Origin: Anaeromassilibacillus sp001305115
Lineage (GTDB): Bacteria > Bacillota > Clostridia > Oscillospirales > Acutalibacteraceae
Direction of reading: 5' to 3'
DNA: 64,000 bases
Assembly: GCA_042854365.1 (NCBI GenBank)
Contig: AP031437.1
Span: 1,674,001-1,738,000, forward strand
Shown here one piece after another: positions 9,701-17,262 of this stretch. The position numbers and the translations under genes were made by a program. Numbering within the stretch: position 1 is the stretch's first letter; the number at the start of each line of letters is the position of its first letter. The notes below the pieces were generated by a model that did no database searches, was not told the origin of the DNA, and worked only from the letters and a program-made list of their open reading frames with translations.

Positions 9701-10708
9701 CTCCGCATCTTCGTTACACCTTGTAATTTGATATGGTGTGTATTCTCCAGTTAACAAGGACATTGCCCTCAACGCAAGCGTGGTTTTACCTTGACCGCTA
9801 GATGTTTTTATAATAGTGATTGTATTTTTTGCGATAGAATCAATAATTTCATTTTCGACAACTGGGCGCATCACCGGTAGATTGTTTGCAATATCTGAAG
9901 GGGTGGCTTTTTTACCTTCATAGTATTCTGAAGAATATTCATCAGATCTAGAAAATTGAAGCCTTTGAATCCAAGCGTGAGCTGGATTTTGTGGTCCTTT
10001 ACTTACATCAAATTTTATTTTTTCTATGCATTGAGTTATCTCACTACGTGTTACTTTGGCACGGCTCTCCATTTTGTCAAGGCACAGCAATTTGATGCCA
10101 TTGGCAAACAAAGAAATATTATCGGTTTCAATTTCAAAATTCTTTATCAAAAAATCCTCAATACTTTTCTCGAGAGAGTCCTTTTTAACATTTATGAAAG
10201 ATAACCGATGCATAAAATCTTCGAAATTGAAATCACTCCAATTCCATGAAGCAGTTTCATTTTTAATATTATCAATTTTAGTCTTCCAAAACTCTTTTGA
10301 GTTTTTATCAAGATTTCCCAAAAACAGTTTCCTTAAATTTCCGGATGCAACCGAAAAATCATACACTAATTTAAAATATCTATCCTTATCAATTAGATAT
10401 GCCTCGAGATAGTTTTTCAACACACTATCCATAAAGCTGGCATCCTGGTGCTGAGTAGAGTATTTTACCTGGATGTGTGTAATTGTTTTACGGCCATCAC
10501 TGCATTTTATAGCATCGACATCTTCAATTCCTTCGAGAATAAAAACTGTATCAGCGTCAGAAGATAATATCAAATTGCACGAATACAAGAATTGATAAGA
10601 ATAGCCCCTCAATGCAGCTTGACCTCCGTTTCTTGATTCTTGCAATTCCTGAAGATTAACTTTAGCAGCAAGCTTCTTATTTGTTCTTTCTTTCTTTTTC
10701 TTTCCCAT
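6773..10708 (-). CDS. STAND NTPase with N-terminal nuclease-like domain (candidate antiphage protein)
   Basis: A 1311-residue protein. Residues ~25-220 resemble the DUF4297/Cap4 group of PD-(D/E)XK nucleases: GGQAALRGYSYQFL, then FILEGIEDVDAI (E59, D63) and THIQVKYST (Q80, K82), the usual acid...QxK catalytic layout. Residues ~285-460 form a P-loop NTPase of STAND type: Walker A TSSGQGKTT (302-310), Walker B PLILLDNLD (354-361) and a following LLVTSREND. The remaining ~850 residues are helical with no catalytic motif I recognise, consistent with repeat-type sensor arms in Avs (AVAST) proteins. By analogy the arm would sense a phage protein and the nuclease would cut DNA. AT-rich codon use unlike its neighbours and its place between relaxase and ardA mark it as cargo. 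No partner gene is adjacent. Confidence 0.8.
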   Translation of the reverse strand: MGKKKKERTNKKLAAKVNLQELQESRNGGQAALRGYSYQFLYSCNLILSSDADTVFILEGIEDVDAIKCSDGRKTITHIQVKYSTQHQDASFMDSVLKNYLEAYLIDKDRYFKLVYDFSVASGNLRKLFLGNLDKNSKEFWKTKIDNIKNETASWNWSDFNFEDFMHRLSFINVKKDSLEKSIEDFLIKNFEIETDNISLFANGIKLLCLDKMESRAKVTRSEITQCIEKIKFDVSKGPQNPAHAWIQRLQFSRSDEYSSEYYEGKKATPSDIANNLPVMRPVVENEIIDSIAKNTITIIKTSSGQGKTTLALRAMSLLTGEYTPYQITRCNEDAELGHIVEYFRMRTRIGEKPLILLDNLDAHLSEWNLLAQLMQTSVTYHYKLLVTSRENDWYNYGGDISTLRHLQVIKPILSEKEAEDIYNTLKKEKKLHEDIADWEKAWSKIGDRRLLIEYVYLLTHGEMIAERISAQMKQIGNSSAGGTKLEILRKVCFADICGIKLETKSLISSITSKTDSDIGEILKSLADEFLVHISSEGDYIEGLHPVRSQHIINRLHEYISLDETALSIAKIASVSDISVLFSHYPEFDLDKDRFYANIVDMWLYGPDLSRFVQAIRGAFSGSVMQYFQTHKALFDDAYEHGGLMLVATDLCPFTKFKDYEHELNTLEKMSEMMPDNTNIQHMIKLCDSIPKFRASKTDIYCLCSALYFKLKEIDFTHIRDFESYAVIVDWLYNIDPSMNLSSKISLNDLWTQAENHSIKTVSSLMYSSFCGNEKEYSKFVKNNFPRIISYLKHKTNSHKIQVSDDNKEIKVEYLLRASDLTKGNNESVTRLTDICRALPIFETYCSDAIKPQIDLLASYQIPNDTHKEMPKRNIIITFHQEFNGLWLRTIESNYEFDTVYAWIDHWLDVRKYACDLMAASSACLHKLLGKRKLGDTASLFDTLHNRYNSIMVAHLSYPREHRPFEKEPELPTLFNKAKWNYFDGIQNFANQLIGFIKKEENAKRLAIYNLKTALVALYNVQKFFNDITLDSDLQSKHIELCAHEEKVIFETYMCCEYYLSHIPDANYNKYQVKSWFSSSRKAEVEKVNSAMTDLMVSYDAVLPISAYHDNIFACYPILLKNFDPTDEEMINDFLITAIPFAKSPYDYLLLLMINDTGEVIPNAIKFPKKAFQYLYNAINLGLEEKMDPLASPYPVEVTQELVKCFDGEYILQEKQPTNIGLSCIADMGEELWMYSKNRELLVDEEDKQYLSENLNEIKKRIDVMIKYIETNASADILSVAKKLCSTVYHGDSFDDEKYNELISYIQTVGS

Positions 10709-10930
10709 GTTGATAACCTCTTTTTTGCTTTTCGTTGAAGACGCCCTATAAATTTGAAAACCGTAAATTATACACTATTTCTAACATGTTATATAAATCT
10801 ACATTGAACAAGGGTTTTGCAATTTAGTTTGTAAGATAATCTTTCGTATATTATATCTCTTCCTCCGCACTGACACAATAAAAGAGGTGTTTTCATTACC
10901 GTATACCGTAGTTCACAGCTAACAAAAAAG
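10709..10930 (-). promoter_or_regulatory. Leader and promoter region of the STAND gene
   Basis: AAGAGG lies 8 bases before the ATG. A good -10 (TATAAT, minus strand, 10767-10772) lies about 60 bases upstream, but the matching -35 is poor, so basal expression may be weak or regulated. The palindromic ACATGT lies just upstream of the -10. Confidence 0.4.
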
Positions 10931-10931
10931 G

Positions 10932-10985
10932 AGCGCCACCACCGGACAACATCCGATGATGGCGCTTTCGTTTTATTTGCAAAAG
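10932..10985. terminator. Bidirectional terminator-like hairpin
   Basis: AGCGCCA / TGGCGCT (10932-10938 with 10960-10966) with additional pairing CCGGA/TCCG inside. T-rich tracts follow on both strands (TTCGTTTTATTT on plus, CCTTTTTTG on minus). It would end the small leftward gene at 11132-11275. The 145 bases between it and that gene hold nothing else I can support. Confidence 0.65.
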
Positions 10986-11131
10986 GTGAAAATTCGGCAT
11001 TTCCCCTATGCAGAAACGCCCTGCCGCTCCACACGGGAAATCATACTGCCCCTACACGGAAAAGCCGCCACAGGCGGTTTCTTTGCCCATTTTGAACCCT
11101 AATTCCTGCACTTTTTGGAGCGGCGGGAAAG

Positions 11132-11275
11132 TTAGTGCGGACAGGACACCACCACTGCCCGGAAACTTTGCTTGCAGGGATGGACGCATCCTTTGCAGAG
11201 CTTGTTGTACTGGCGCCTGCCGTTCTCGCCCAGGAAGAACGCCCATTCCAAACGCCATTTCTTGCTACGGCTCAT
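11132..11275 (-). CDS. Small conserved conjugative-element protein with cysteines
   Basis: A 47-residue frame starting MSRSKKWRLEWAFFLGENGR and containing CKGCVHPCKQSF, ending VVSCPH. Short proteins of this type (Lys/Trp-rich start, CxxC...C core) accompany ardA-like genes in Tn1549/CTn-type elements; their function is unknown. The ATG at 11275 is chosen because the family starts here; a weak GGAG lies 11 bases upstream. The upstream ardA-like gene ends immediately before it, so the two were probably one operon. Confidence 0.6.
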   Translation of the reverse strand: MSRSKKWRLEWAFFLGENGRRQYNKLCKGCVHPCKQSFRAVVVSCPH

Positions 11276-11815
11276 AAGTCGCTCAGCTCCGGGGGGGGTT
11301 CTGCTGCGGGGTGGACTTGTCCGGGCCTTTCCGTTCCGCGCACTCCCGCTTTGCGTCCTCCAGCCGCTCCCGGATGGAGAGCTTTTCTCCGTCTGCCTCT
11401 CCCTAGGGCGCTCGTGCTCCCACTCGTCGCCGGAGAGAGTGAGATAGCCTCGGCTCGTAAAACAGTCCTGTTCCTCCCGCATGGCGTGGTTGCCGAAGGG
11501 AACGGGATCACTGGCATCCAACAGCTCCGAGGGCAGAAGGACATCCAAATGCTGCGCCAGCCCACATCCTCCACCTTGCGGATGTTGGGCTCCAGGACAA
11601 AATACTCGGTGTTTGCGGGAAACTCCCAGAACTGCTCTAGGGTGGTCAAACGATAGGGCGACTCCCTGGACAGCGGCCAGGAGGTCACGGTCCTCCGGGG
11701 AAAGTCCGGCAAGCGCTTGGGCCGCTGCCTCCAGTTCGCTTGCGTTACCGCCTGCGGGGAGCAGTGATTTCAAATGTTCCATGAAATTGGGTTCGGTGTT
11801 TCTCAAAGACATCAT
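11276..11815 (-). pseudogene. ArdA-like antirestriction gene, multiply frameshifted
   Basis: Pieces of one protein are spread over different frames. The start is MEHLKSLLPAGGNASELEAA with LAGLSPEDRDLLAAVQG. A second frame then gives ESPYRLTTLEQFWEFPANTE with FVLEPNIRKVEDVG. A return to the first frame gives LLPSELLDASDPVPFG and EEQDCFTSRGYLTLSGDEW. This order (acidic start, DLLAAVQ, 'F..P...', CFTSRGYL) resembles ArdA-like antirestriction proteins of clostridial conjugative elements. At least two indels make it non-functional. The family assignment is moderate. Confidence 0.6.
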
Positions 11816-11840
11816 CCTTTCTGAAAATGGATAAAAGAAA

Positions 11841-11868
11841 AGCAGGAAACCCGGAAAGGTTTCCTGCT
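11841..11868 (-). terminator. Terminator of the AlkD-like cargo gene
   Basis: An 11-bp perfect stem AGCAGGAAACC / GGTTTCCTGCT. On the minus strand it is followed by TTTTCTTTT. The stem sequence resembles the AGCAGGAGA...TTTCCTGCT hairpin in the cassette repeats at 15.8 and 16.6 kb. Confidence 0.8.
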
Positions 11869-11935
11869 CGATGTTGCCGCTGGGAAGCGGCTGATAATTT
11901 TGAATCGCTGATAGAAGAGTAATTGGTTGGAAGGT

Positions 11936-12542
11936 CTATTTCTCAATAAATTTGCTTGCCAGTTTATAAACTTGGTGAATCTCTTTTGATGACAAGTCCC
12001 ATGCGCTTAATTCCGCTCCAACCAACGCACCATGTTTTTTACTTATATCCCGCAAGGCATTACCGACTGATTTTCTGACATACTCACTGGGATCATTTTT
12101 CAGATCAGCTAATCTTCGAATTGCTTCTTCGGGATTTTCCTTGAAATATGGCCTTGAGTTCCATATTCTCAAGCCTTCTGGTATTGGGATTTTTGTCTTG
12201 CAGTCATGAGTCAATCACTGGAAGGGACTTTTCAAATCCGGTCCTTTTGCAGAATTCATCAAAGGCCTTTGCTAAAACCTCTTGAACCCTCCAATTTTCG
12301 TCTTTGGATACACTCTCCCACATAAAATTCAGGATTTCTACATCCTCTGATAAATGTCCAAAAAGAAAGATACCATACATTCTGACCTGATAGACCTAAG
12401 ACCGATAAGCTGCGTAAGCCAGTTCTTTTATATAGGATTTGTCATTGGTATCAAAATCGGTCTTGGCTCTCTGTTCTCCATTTTTGAAGCCATTGGATAC
12501 TTGCGAGAACCCTTTTTCCAACCGTTCAATATACTGATCCAT
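11936..12542 (-). pseudogene. AlkD-like DNA alkylation repair (HEAT-repeat) gene, degraded
   Basis: Read across its lesions, this ~202-codon frame begins MDQYIERLEKGFSQVSNGFK and KTDFDTNDKSYIKELAYAAY. It continues (after a TAG) VYQVRMYGIFLFGHLSEDVE and DENWRVQEVLAKAFDEFCKR, then (after a TGA and a one-base shift) EGLRIWNSRPYF, SEYVRKSVGNALRDISKKHG and SSKEIHQVYKLASKFIEK. HEAT-type repeats with the W-R-V-Q-E-V and Y-V-R-K-S-V-G-N-A motifs are typical of bacterial DNA alkylation repair (AlkD-like) proteins. Two stops and a frameshift inactivate it. It sits directly downstream of topB, a usual cargo gap, with its own terminator. Confidence 0.8.
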
Positions 12543-12656
12543 TTACGGCCACCCCCTGCAAATGTTCAGTTTTATTATACTTGTAGGTTCCGGCTTTTGA
12601 AACAGATAAATTGTAAACTTGTCGAATCCATGGATGAGGATGACCAGCAGATGTTA

Positions 12657-13316
12657 TCAACCCTGTTTCTCGATGTGGTAATTCACATACTTCCCGCCAG
12701 TGTCGGTCAGAACGATTGTCCCGTCATAGAGTTTCCCGGTACGCAGGGATCGCAGCCCCTTGACCTTTGCCTTTCCATCTTTGAGCAAAGCGGCGGCGAT
12801 TTTAGTAGTAAATGCCTTCCCACGCTGCTCGAAAAAGCGGTCATTCTTCTACATGACAAACTGACAGGCCCGGTCCGAACAGGCGAAGTTTTTCTTGCCC
12901 TCATAGACCGGCTTGCCGCAGCGGGGGCAGAGGCCCACCATCTCCTTCTCCGGCTGGAACAGCTTTTGCCCATCCTCGGAAATGTGGGAGTATTTCCGCA
13001 CCAGCTCCGCCGCCATCGCCTCGATCCCGTCCATGAAGTCCTCCGGCGACGCCTGGCCCTTTGCCACCTCATTCAATCGCTGCTCCCAATCCGCTGTGAG
13101 TTTGGGAGAGGTCAGCAGTTCCGGCAGCACCGTGACCAGGTTGACACCTGCCTTTGTGGGGATCAGGTTCTTGCCCTTGCATTCCACAAATCCGCCGGAT
13201 ACCAGCTTTTCAATGATGGCTGCCCTGGTCGCCGGGGTGCCCAGGCCCTTGCGCTCTGCCTCGTCCGGCATATCTTCTTTGCCTGCGTTCTCCATGGCCG
13301 ACAAAAGGGTGTCCTC
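12657..13316 (-). pseudogene. topB: DNA topoisomerase III (TopB), C-terminal part, split by the inner element
   Basis: From the element border the frame reads EDTLLSAMENAGKEDMPDEA, RKGLGTPATRAAIIEKLVSG, GLCPRCGKPVYEGKKNFACS and CQFVM. It then hits TAG at 12849-12851 where relatives have Trp (FVMWKNDRFFE), and continues KNDRFFEQRGKAFTTKIAAA ... GKYVNYHIEKQG to the TGA at 12657. It holds the end of the topoisomerase domain and the zinc-ribbon tail. The N-terminal part lies 11.7 kb away at 25007-26113. TopB homologues are standard in Tn1549/CTn-like elements and probably act in DNA processing during transfer. Confidence 0.9.
13315..13316. repeat. Left target dinucleotide (GA on minus strand)
   Basis: TC on plus (GA on minus) at the junction ...GGTGTCC-TC-TGAAAGC.... 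Together with 25007-25008 it forms the duplicated crossover dinucleotide expected from a Tn4451-family serine recombinase. Confidence 0.85.
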
Positions 13317-13326
13317 TGAAAGCTTT

Positions 13327-13332
13327 TGTCAA
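13327..13332 (-). promoter_or_regulatory. -35 half of the circle-junction promoter
   Basis: A perfect TTGACA on the minus strand, 10 bases inside the left end and pointing outward. In the integrated state no -10 follows at the right distance. When the ends join in a circle it is placed exactly 17 bases before TATTTT (24996-25001), upstream of tnpX. Confidence 0.75.
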
Positions 13333-13360
13333 GGGGGTGCATGGATATTTTTCATATTAC

Positions 13361-13558
13361 TTACGCAGATTCTCTCTCTGCTTCTGCCTGAATAATGCGT
13401 TTCAATCTGTCCTCAGCAGTCAAACCGCTACTATGGTCAAAAAACACTTTGACTTTATAATTTGTTTTGCCTTGCTTAATCACAAAAACTCCATCCGGTT
13501 TATTTTTCTCCGAATGGTTATTTGGGGTGGGTAGTGTACTGTTCACGATATTTGTCAT
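13361..13558 (-). CDS. tnpW: TnpW-family small transposon protein
   Basis: A 65-residue protein (start MTNIVNSTLPTPNNHSEKNK, core DGVFVIKQGKTNYKVKVFFD, tail AEDRLKRIIQAEAE) of the kind annotated as transposon-encoded TnpW in Tn4451 relatives. Its function is unknown. AGGAGG lies 8 bases before the ATG. It is the last gene before the left end, as in Tn4451. Confidence 0.8.
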   Translation of the reverse strand: MTNIVNSTLPTPNNHSEKNKPDGVFVIKQGKTNYKVKVFFDHSSGLTAEDRLKRIIQAEAERESA

Positions 13559-13809
13559 ACGATATTCCTCCTAATTAAATGAAAAAAGCCCGACAAGGAA
13601 AGGTCTGACAACGAAGTTCCGACAACGGACATCAGAAAACCTTTTTTCTTTATCGGGCGATACTATTTTTTTACTATTTCCTTTTTCTTTATAATATTGG
13701 TTGTCATGGTTGTCAGAGAGGGAAAAGTGCCGCAATATCAAGGCTTTCGGGATTTTTGCCCGACAACCAGACCGACAACCGGCTCGACAACCGAAGCGAC
13801 AACTGGCTT
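13559..13809. other. Spacer between virE-like gene and tnpW, rich in GACAAC words
   Basis: About 250 bases without a credible gene. It carries the four-unit CGACAACC repeat at 13761-13804, further TGACAAC/CGACAAC copies near 13605-13622, and the inverse TTGTC words near 13698-13715. An 85-codon frame on the minus strand here is a product of the repeats. Confidence 0.5.
13761..13804. repeat. Four-unit 12-bp tandem repeat (CGACAAC core)
   Basis: CGACAACC starts at 13761, 13773 and 13785, and CGACAACT at 13797, so the period is exactly 12 bases (CGACAACC plus four variable bases). It lies immediately after the virE-like stop codon. The regular phase resembles iterons or protein-binding sites. 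Confidence 0.85.
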
Positions 13810-15186
13810 TTATTTTTGCTTCAACCATTCTTCCGGAAGCCCTAACTGTTCCATTTCCTCTGTCGGGATTTCTTGAAAACCATCCATGCTGTTGTCAGGC
13901 TCGTTGTCGTTCCTGATACGCTCCCAGCCTTTTTGTCTGCGGTAAGGCTCTGGAAAATACCTCGGATTGCTAAACGCCCTCCAGCCTGTGACAGCGTTAT
14001 TCATAATGTCGTTGATCTCTCGCAGCTCCCATTGTTTCGGTTCGTCATAATCATGCCCCAGTGCTTCCTTGTAAAGCTGCTTAGAGCAGACTATGCTGCC
14101 GGAATAGCGTTCCAAATAGTCTAAAATCTGTCCTGCCTTTGTGTCCTCCGGCATAAAGTCCTTTTGGTGGGCTTTCAGATAAGCGTTCATAGCCGGACTG
14201 AATCTCAGACGAAAATTGCCACTTCTGTAAATCTCCATAGCTTCTGCCCACATCTGATTGATATACGCTCTGGAAGCCTGTTCATCTGCCAAAATATGAA
14301 CCTCAGCCCTTTCAGGATAGACCATAACCGGAACGAAGCGGCGGTTGCCTGTTCGGTCAAGGGGAAGAAAGTCAAGGGTATTAGAAGAACCTCCAAACAC
14401 ACATTGTCGTTTTCTGTCTGCCGGATGTGTTTCATAGGGTATCTTATAGGTTTCCTTTTGTCGGCTCAGAAAGGACTTGATTTCTTCAATGCTCTTAGCG
14501 TTGGCAGTTGCAATCATTTCCGACATTTCAATAATCCAATGCCCCTGCATTTTGCGGTACACATTTTCATCATCCAGCTTTTTCAAATCATCAGAGAACC
14601 AGTCATCATTGACCGCAAGCAAACGGAAGAAAGAGGACTTTCCGGCTCCCTGACCGCCTACAAGACAGAGCATTACCTCAAATTTACACCCCGGCTTAAA
14701 GGCTCGTGAGATAGCACCCAACAGAAACAACTTCAATGCTTCATAGGTGTAATCATCTGTATCAGAACCGAGAAAGCGGTGCAGACAGAAGCGTATGCGT
14801 TCCGTTCCGTCCCATTGCAAGGCATTGAGAAAATCACAGACAGGGTGGTAACGGTTTTCATTGGCAATAACCGCAACTGCGTCTATGATTTTCTTCTCTA
14901 CGGTCAATCCATAGTTTTCTTCAAAATATAGGAGCAGATATTTCACATCCACATCCGTCAATGTCGGGCTGTCACGATACCAACCGAGGGGCTTCACAAT
15001 GTCGATTCTTTCGGTCAGAAGATTTTTTCGGATAGCCCCTTTCAAAAGCGGGTCATATTGCAGAACACGCTTATAATTTGCGGCAGTATTATAAACCTTA
15101 CCTTTCTCGCTCTGCTCTAAGCTGTTTCGGATTTCTTCTACTGTACATGGTTCTGTCTGCTGACAGTTCTGCAATTCGCTGTTCAA
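13810..15186 (-). CDS. VirE/VapE-like P-loop helicase-type protein
   Basis: A 458-residue protein of the virulence-associated E family, a phage-P4-like primase-helicase group. The P-loop is GGQGAGKSSFFRLL, followed by WIIEMSEMIA, LSRQKETYKIPYETHPADRK and GSSNTLDFLPLDRTGNRRFV, all typical of the family. It pairs with the upstream CHC2 zinc-finger primase, whose gene it overlaps by 89 bases. Together they probably start or extend replication of the element during mobilisation. TTG at 15186 is the start, with AGGAGG 9 bases before it. Confidence 0.88.
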   Translation of the reverse strand: MNSELQNCQQTEPCTVEEIRNSLEQSEKGKVYNTAANYKRVLQYDPLLKGAIRKNLLTERIDIVKPLGWYRDSPTLTDVDVKYLLLYFEENYGLTVEKKIIDAVAVIANENRYHPVCDFLNALQWDGTERIRFCLHRFLGSDTDDYTYEALKLFLLGAISRAFKPGCKFEVMLCLVGGQGAGKSSFFRLLAVNDDWFSDDLKKLDDENVYRKMQGHWIIEMSEMIATANAKSIEEIKSFLSRQKETYKIPYETHPADRKRQCVFGGSSNTLDFLPLDRTGNRRFVPVMVYPERAEVHILADEQASRAYINQMWAEAMEIYRSGNFRLRFSPAMNAYLKAHQKDFMPEDTKAGQILDYLERYSGSIVCSKQLYKEALGHDYDEPKQWELREINDIMNNAVTGWRAFSNPRYFPEPYRRQKGWERIRNDNEPDNSMDGFQEIPTEEMEQLGLPEEWLKQK

Positions 15187-15736
15187 GTTTTAACACCTCC
15201 TTTCTCTGTTCTGCCACAAGTGCTTTTCGTTCCTCCAATGAACCATACAGAAGAATATCAAGCAGATATTCGATATAGTTCTTCTTATGCAGTGCTTCTG
15301 CAAACAGGGGATTCCATTCCTCATCCGGCTGTTTAGGAGCGTATTTCTTTTCCCATTCTCTAAGAAGATGAAAATAATCCGTCAGCACCTTGTAGCAATG
15401 ATTTTCTCCTTTTTGATACTTCTGTTCCGGTGTCGGCTCACGAATACGAGGGCGGACACTGGGCTTTTGTCGGCTGTCATAGTTAAGACCAAAATCTTCA
15501 GCAAGTTTGACAGCAGCTTCCCTCAGCCCGATACCGAATAGCTTCGCTGTGAGATCAACAGCGTCTCCGGTTGCTCCGCAGCCAAAACAGTAATAGCGTT
15601 CATCCAGCTTCATACTGGGGGACTTATCTGAGTGAAACGGACAGCACGCCATACCTGTGCGACCCACTTTCAAGCCATAGGCTTCTGCGGCTTGTCGGGC
15701 AGTAACATTTTCTTTTACAACTTCAAATACATTCAT
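15098..15736 (-). CDS. CHC2 zinc-finger DNA primase-like protein
   Basis: A 212-residue protein starting MNVFEVVKENVTARQAAEAY. The zinc motif CPFH...CFGC (C32, H35, C50, C53) is that of DnaG-type CHC2 fingers; no TOPRIM catalytic domain follows, so it is probably a DNA-recognition subunit for the VirE-like helicase. ATG at 15736 is preferred: AGGAAAGGAG precedes it, and the ten residues upstream are not conserved-looking. The C-terminus is a charged helix (RKEVLKLEQRIAELSADR) overlapping the next gene. Confidence 0.88.
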   Translation of the reverse strand: MNVFEVVKENVTARQAAEAYGLKVGRTGMACCPFHSDKSPSMKLDERYYCFGCGATGDAVDLTAKLFGIGLREAAVKLAEDFGLNYDSRQKPSVRPRIREPTPEQKYQKGENHCYKVLTDYFHLLREWEKKYAPKQPDEEWNPLFAEALHKKNYIEYLLDILLYGSLEERKALVAEQRKEVLKLEQRIAELSADRTMYSRRNPKQLRAERER

Positions 15737-15756
15737 GTGACTCCTTTCCTGAAACG

Positions 15757-15884
15757 AAAAAAGCACCTGTCATTTTCAAAACGAAAACAGCAAGTGCCTT
15801 AGAGTTCCATATTTAATTTTAGGTGCAAAAAAGCAGGAGACCTTTTCAGATTTCCTGCTTAGCAAAGCTGTGAAGATTTAATTG
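15757..15884. repeat. Cassette repeat A, copy 1
   Basis: Holds hairpin 1 (AGCACCTGTCATTTTC...GAAAACAGCAAGTGC), the mob-gene-end sequence TTAGAGTTCCATA, then hairpin 2 (AAGCAGGAGACC...TTTCCTGCTT) and AAGCTGTGAAGATTTAATTG. It lies between the primase gene and the first cassette gene. Copies 2 and 3 lie at 16441-16618 and 17263-17368. Hairpin 2 would terminate the cassette gene on its right. Confidence 0.9.
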
Positions 15885-15933
15885 TGGTTGGGTTGCCAGT
15901 TATACAAACTGGAAATTTTCTTTTTAGAATGAA

Positions 15934-16404
15934 TTATTTAATTTCTACAATAGCACCATATTTCGTATGCGGAAGATATTGTACCTTTAAATAAGTATTT
16001 TTATCAATATACCTTGAAAATACTGTGATTTCGATTTCATCATCTTTAACTTTATCATATAGAAAAACACTTCTTCTTTCAGAAGATATATCTGCACCAC
16101 CATGAGATTGTTCAGTTACATATCCTTCTGCATAACTATACTGTTTGTTTATGATGTAAGGCATATCTAAAACAAAATCTTTCAAATATAAGATTAAAAG
16201 AATAGCTACTATAACAAGAATGGTATTAGCCAATCGAAGAAATATTATATCATTTTTTCCAGTATATTCTTTTTTTATCGCTTCTTTATCAAAAAATATC
16301 GAATAGATAAGTTTTCTTTTTTTAATTAGATAGATAATGCAAGCAATTAACGCTATAACAAATAATGAAACTCTTATAAACAATCTAAATATAGCAAAAT
16401 CCAT
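15934..16404 (-). CDS. Cassette gene 1: small two-span membrane protein
   Basis: A 156-residue protein with membrane spans at about 7-27 and 58-76 and a soluble C-terminal half. The end, LKVQYLPHTKYGAIVEIK, matches the end of the gene at 20041-20487 (ITVRYLPHTEYGYVVE), and both share a PYI/PYL...GxVTxxxxG...SSERR/NSERR layout, so they are paralogues in different cassettes. The fold resembles DUF3592-type proteins; the function is unknown. It has its own promoter (16441-16470) and terminator (in repeat A1), so it forms a one-gene unit. Confidence 0.8.
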   Translation of the reverse strand: MDFAIFRLFIRVSLFVIALIACIIYLIKKRKLIYSIFFDKEAIKKEYTGKNDIIFLRLANTILVIVAILLILYLKDFVLDMPYIINKQYSYAEGYVTEQSHGGADISSERRSVFLYDKVKDDEIEITVFSRYIDKNTYLKVQYLPHTKYGAIVEIK

Positions 16405-16440
16405 AATATCATCCCCTTAAACTTCAAGTTTGTTGCTTAC

Positions 16441-16470
16441 ATTATACTTCATCAACCTAAAGAATGGAAG
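16441..16470 (-). promoter_or_regulatory. Shared cassette promoter, copy 1
   Basis: On the minus strand TTCCAT, 17-base spacer, TATAAT, ending about 36 bases before cassette gene 1. The same 30 bases recur at 17263, 20935 and 21838 with at most two changes. Confidence 0.8.
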
Positions 16471-16618
16471 ATTTTTTCTTGCCTCCCAAAGCAAAAGCAC
16501 CTGTCATTTTCAAAACGAAGACAGCAAGTGTCTTAGAGTTCCACATTCTATTTTGAGTGCAAAAAAGCAGGAGAACTTTTCAGATTTCCTGCTTAGTAAA
16601 GCTGTGAAGATTTAATTG
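16441..16618. repeat. Cassette repeat A, copy 2
   Basis: The full form: shared promoter module, a CTCCC-AAAGC linker, hairpin 1, TTAGAGTTCCA, hairpin 2 and AAGCTGTGAAGATTTAATTG. It separates cassette genes 1 and 2. Confidence 0.9.
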
Positions 16619-16677
16619 TAGTCAGTTTTTCTTATACCATCCGAAATTTATACTTTAATGTTCTCTCATAACAAAAA

Positions 16678-17187
16678 TCAATTTTGTCCTCCAACAAAAA
16701 TACCGTTTGGGGGATTATCCCATATAAAATTATCCTCAGCCACTTCGCTCTCCAATGCAATTTCAATTTTATATATCCCCACATTTTGGGCATTTTCATC
16801 ATCCTGACTATACATATAAAAATTCATACAATACCTTTCCTTCTCTGTCAATATGAGATACATACCATCCAATTCCGTTTTCCTTTTACCATAGTTGCTT
16901 TCACTTGATGATGCACAATCGCCCTCAAACCTTTGGATACTGCCCTCAATATAATCGAAAAAAGCAGAGATTTCAGTGTCTAAATTCTCAATGTTCTTTT
17001 TGCTTTCTTCGGAAAATAGAGATTTTAGTTTCTCTGAATCCTGTTGCTTACATGCCTCGATAATTTGTTGACACATCTTATCCGTTTCATTTTGTTCAGA
17101 GCTAAACCAGTCATTGAAATATTTGTTAGAGCAGCCTGTTAAACCGAGTATAATAATCACACTGGAAAGCAACAATACTTTTTTCAT
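16678..17187 (-). CDS. Cassette gene 2: DUF5104-like lipoprotein
   Basis: A 169-residue lipoprotein: signal MKKVLLLSSVIIILGLTGCS with the lipobox LTGC. The mature part begins NKYFNDWFSSEQNETDKMCQ and continues with an acidic helical region (FSEESKKNIENLDTEISAFF) and a C-terminal beta-rich half. It resembles DUF5104 lipoproteins carried by clostridial mobile elements. It would sit on the outer face of the membrane. The ATG at 17187 is chosen because the signal peptide starts there. It is a single-gene cassette between repeats A2 and A3; function unknown. Confidence 0.8.
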   Translation of the reverse strand: MKKVLLLSSVIIILGLTGCSNKYFNDWFSSEQNETDKMCQQIIEACKQQDSEKLKSLFSEESKKNIENLDTEISAFFDYIEGSIQRFEGDCASSSESNYGKRKTELDGMYLILTEKERYCMNFYMYSQDDENAQNVGIYKIEIALESEVAEDNFIWDNPPNGIFVGGQN

Positions 17188-17262
17188 ATAATTACATCCT
17201 TTACTGAATAATTGCAAAATCACTTATTGGATTAAGGTCATTACAAAAAATTTCTTACTATC

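Noticed and set aside
13571..13828. An 85-codon frame with RFGCRAGCRSGCRA
   Set aside because: The repeat peptide is only the translation of the 12-bp CGACAAC repeats, and the frame overlaps the end of the VirE-like gene.
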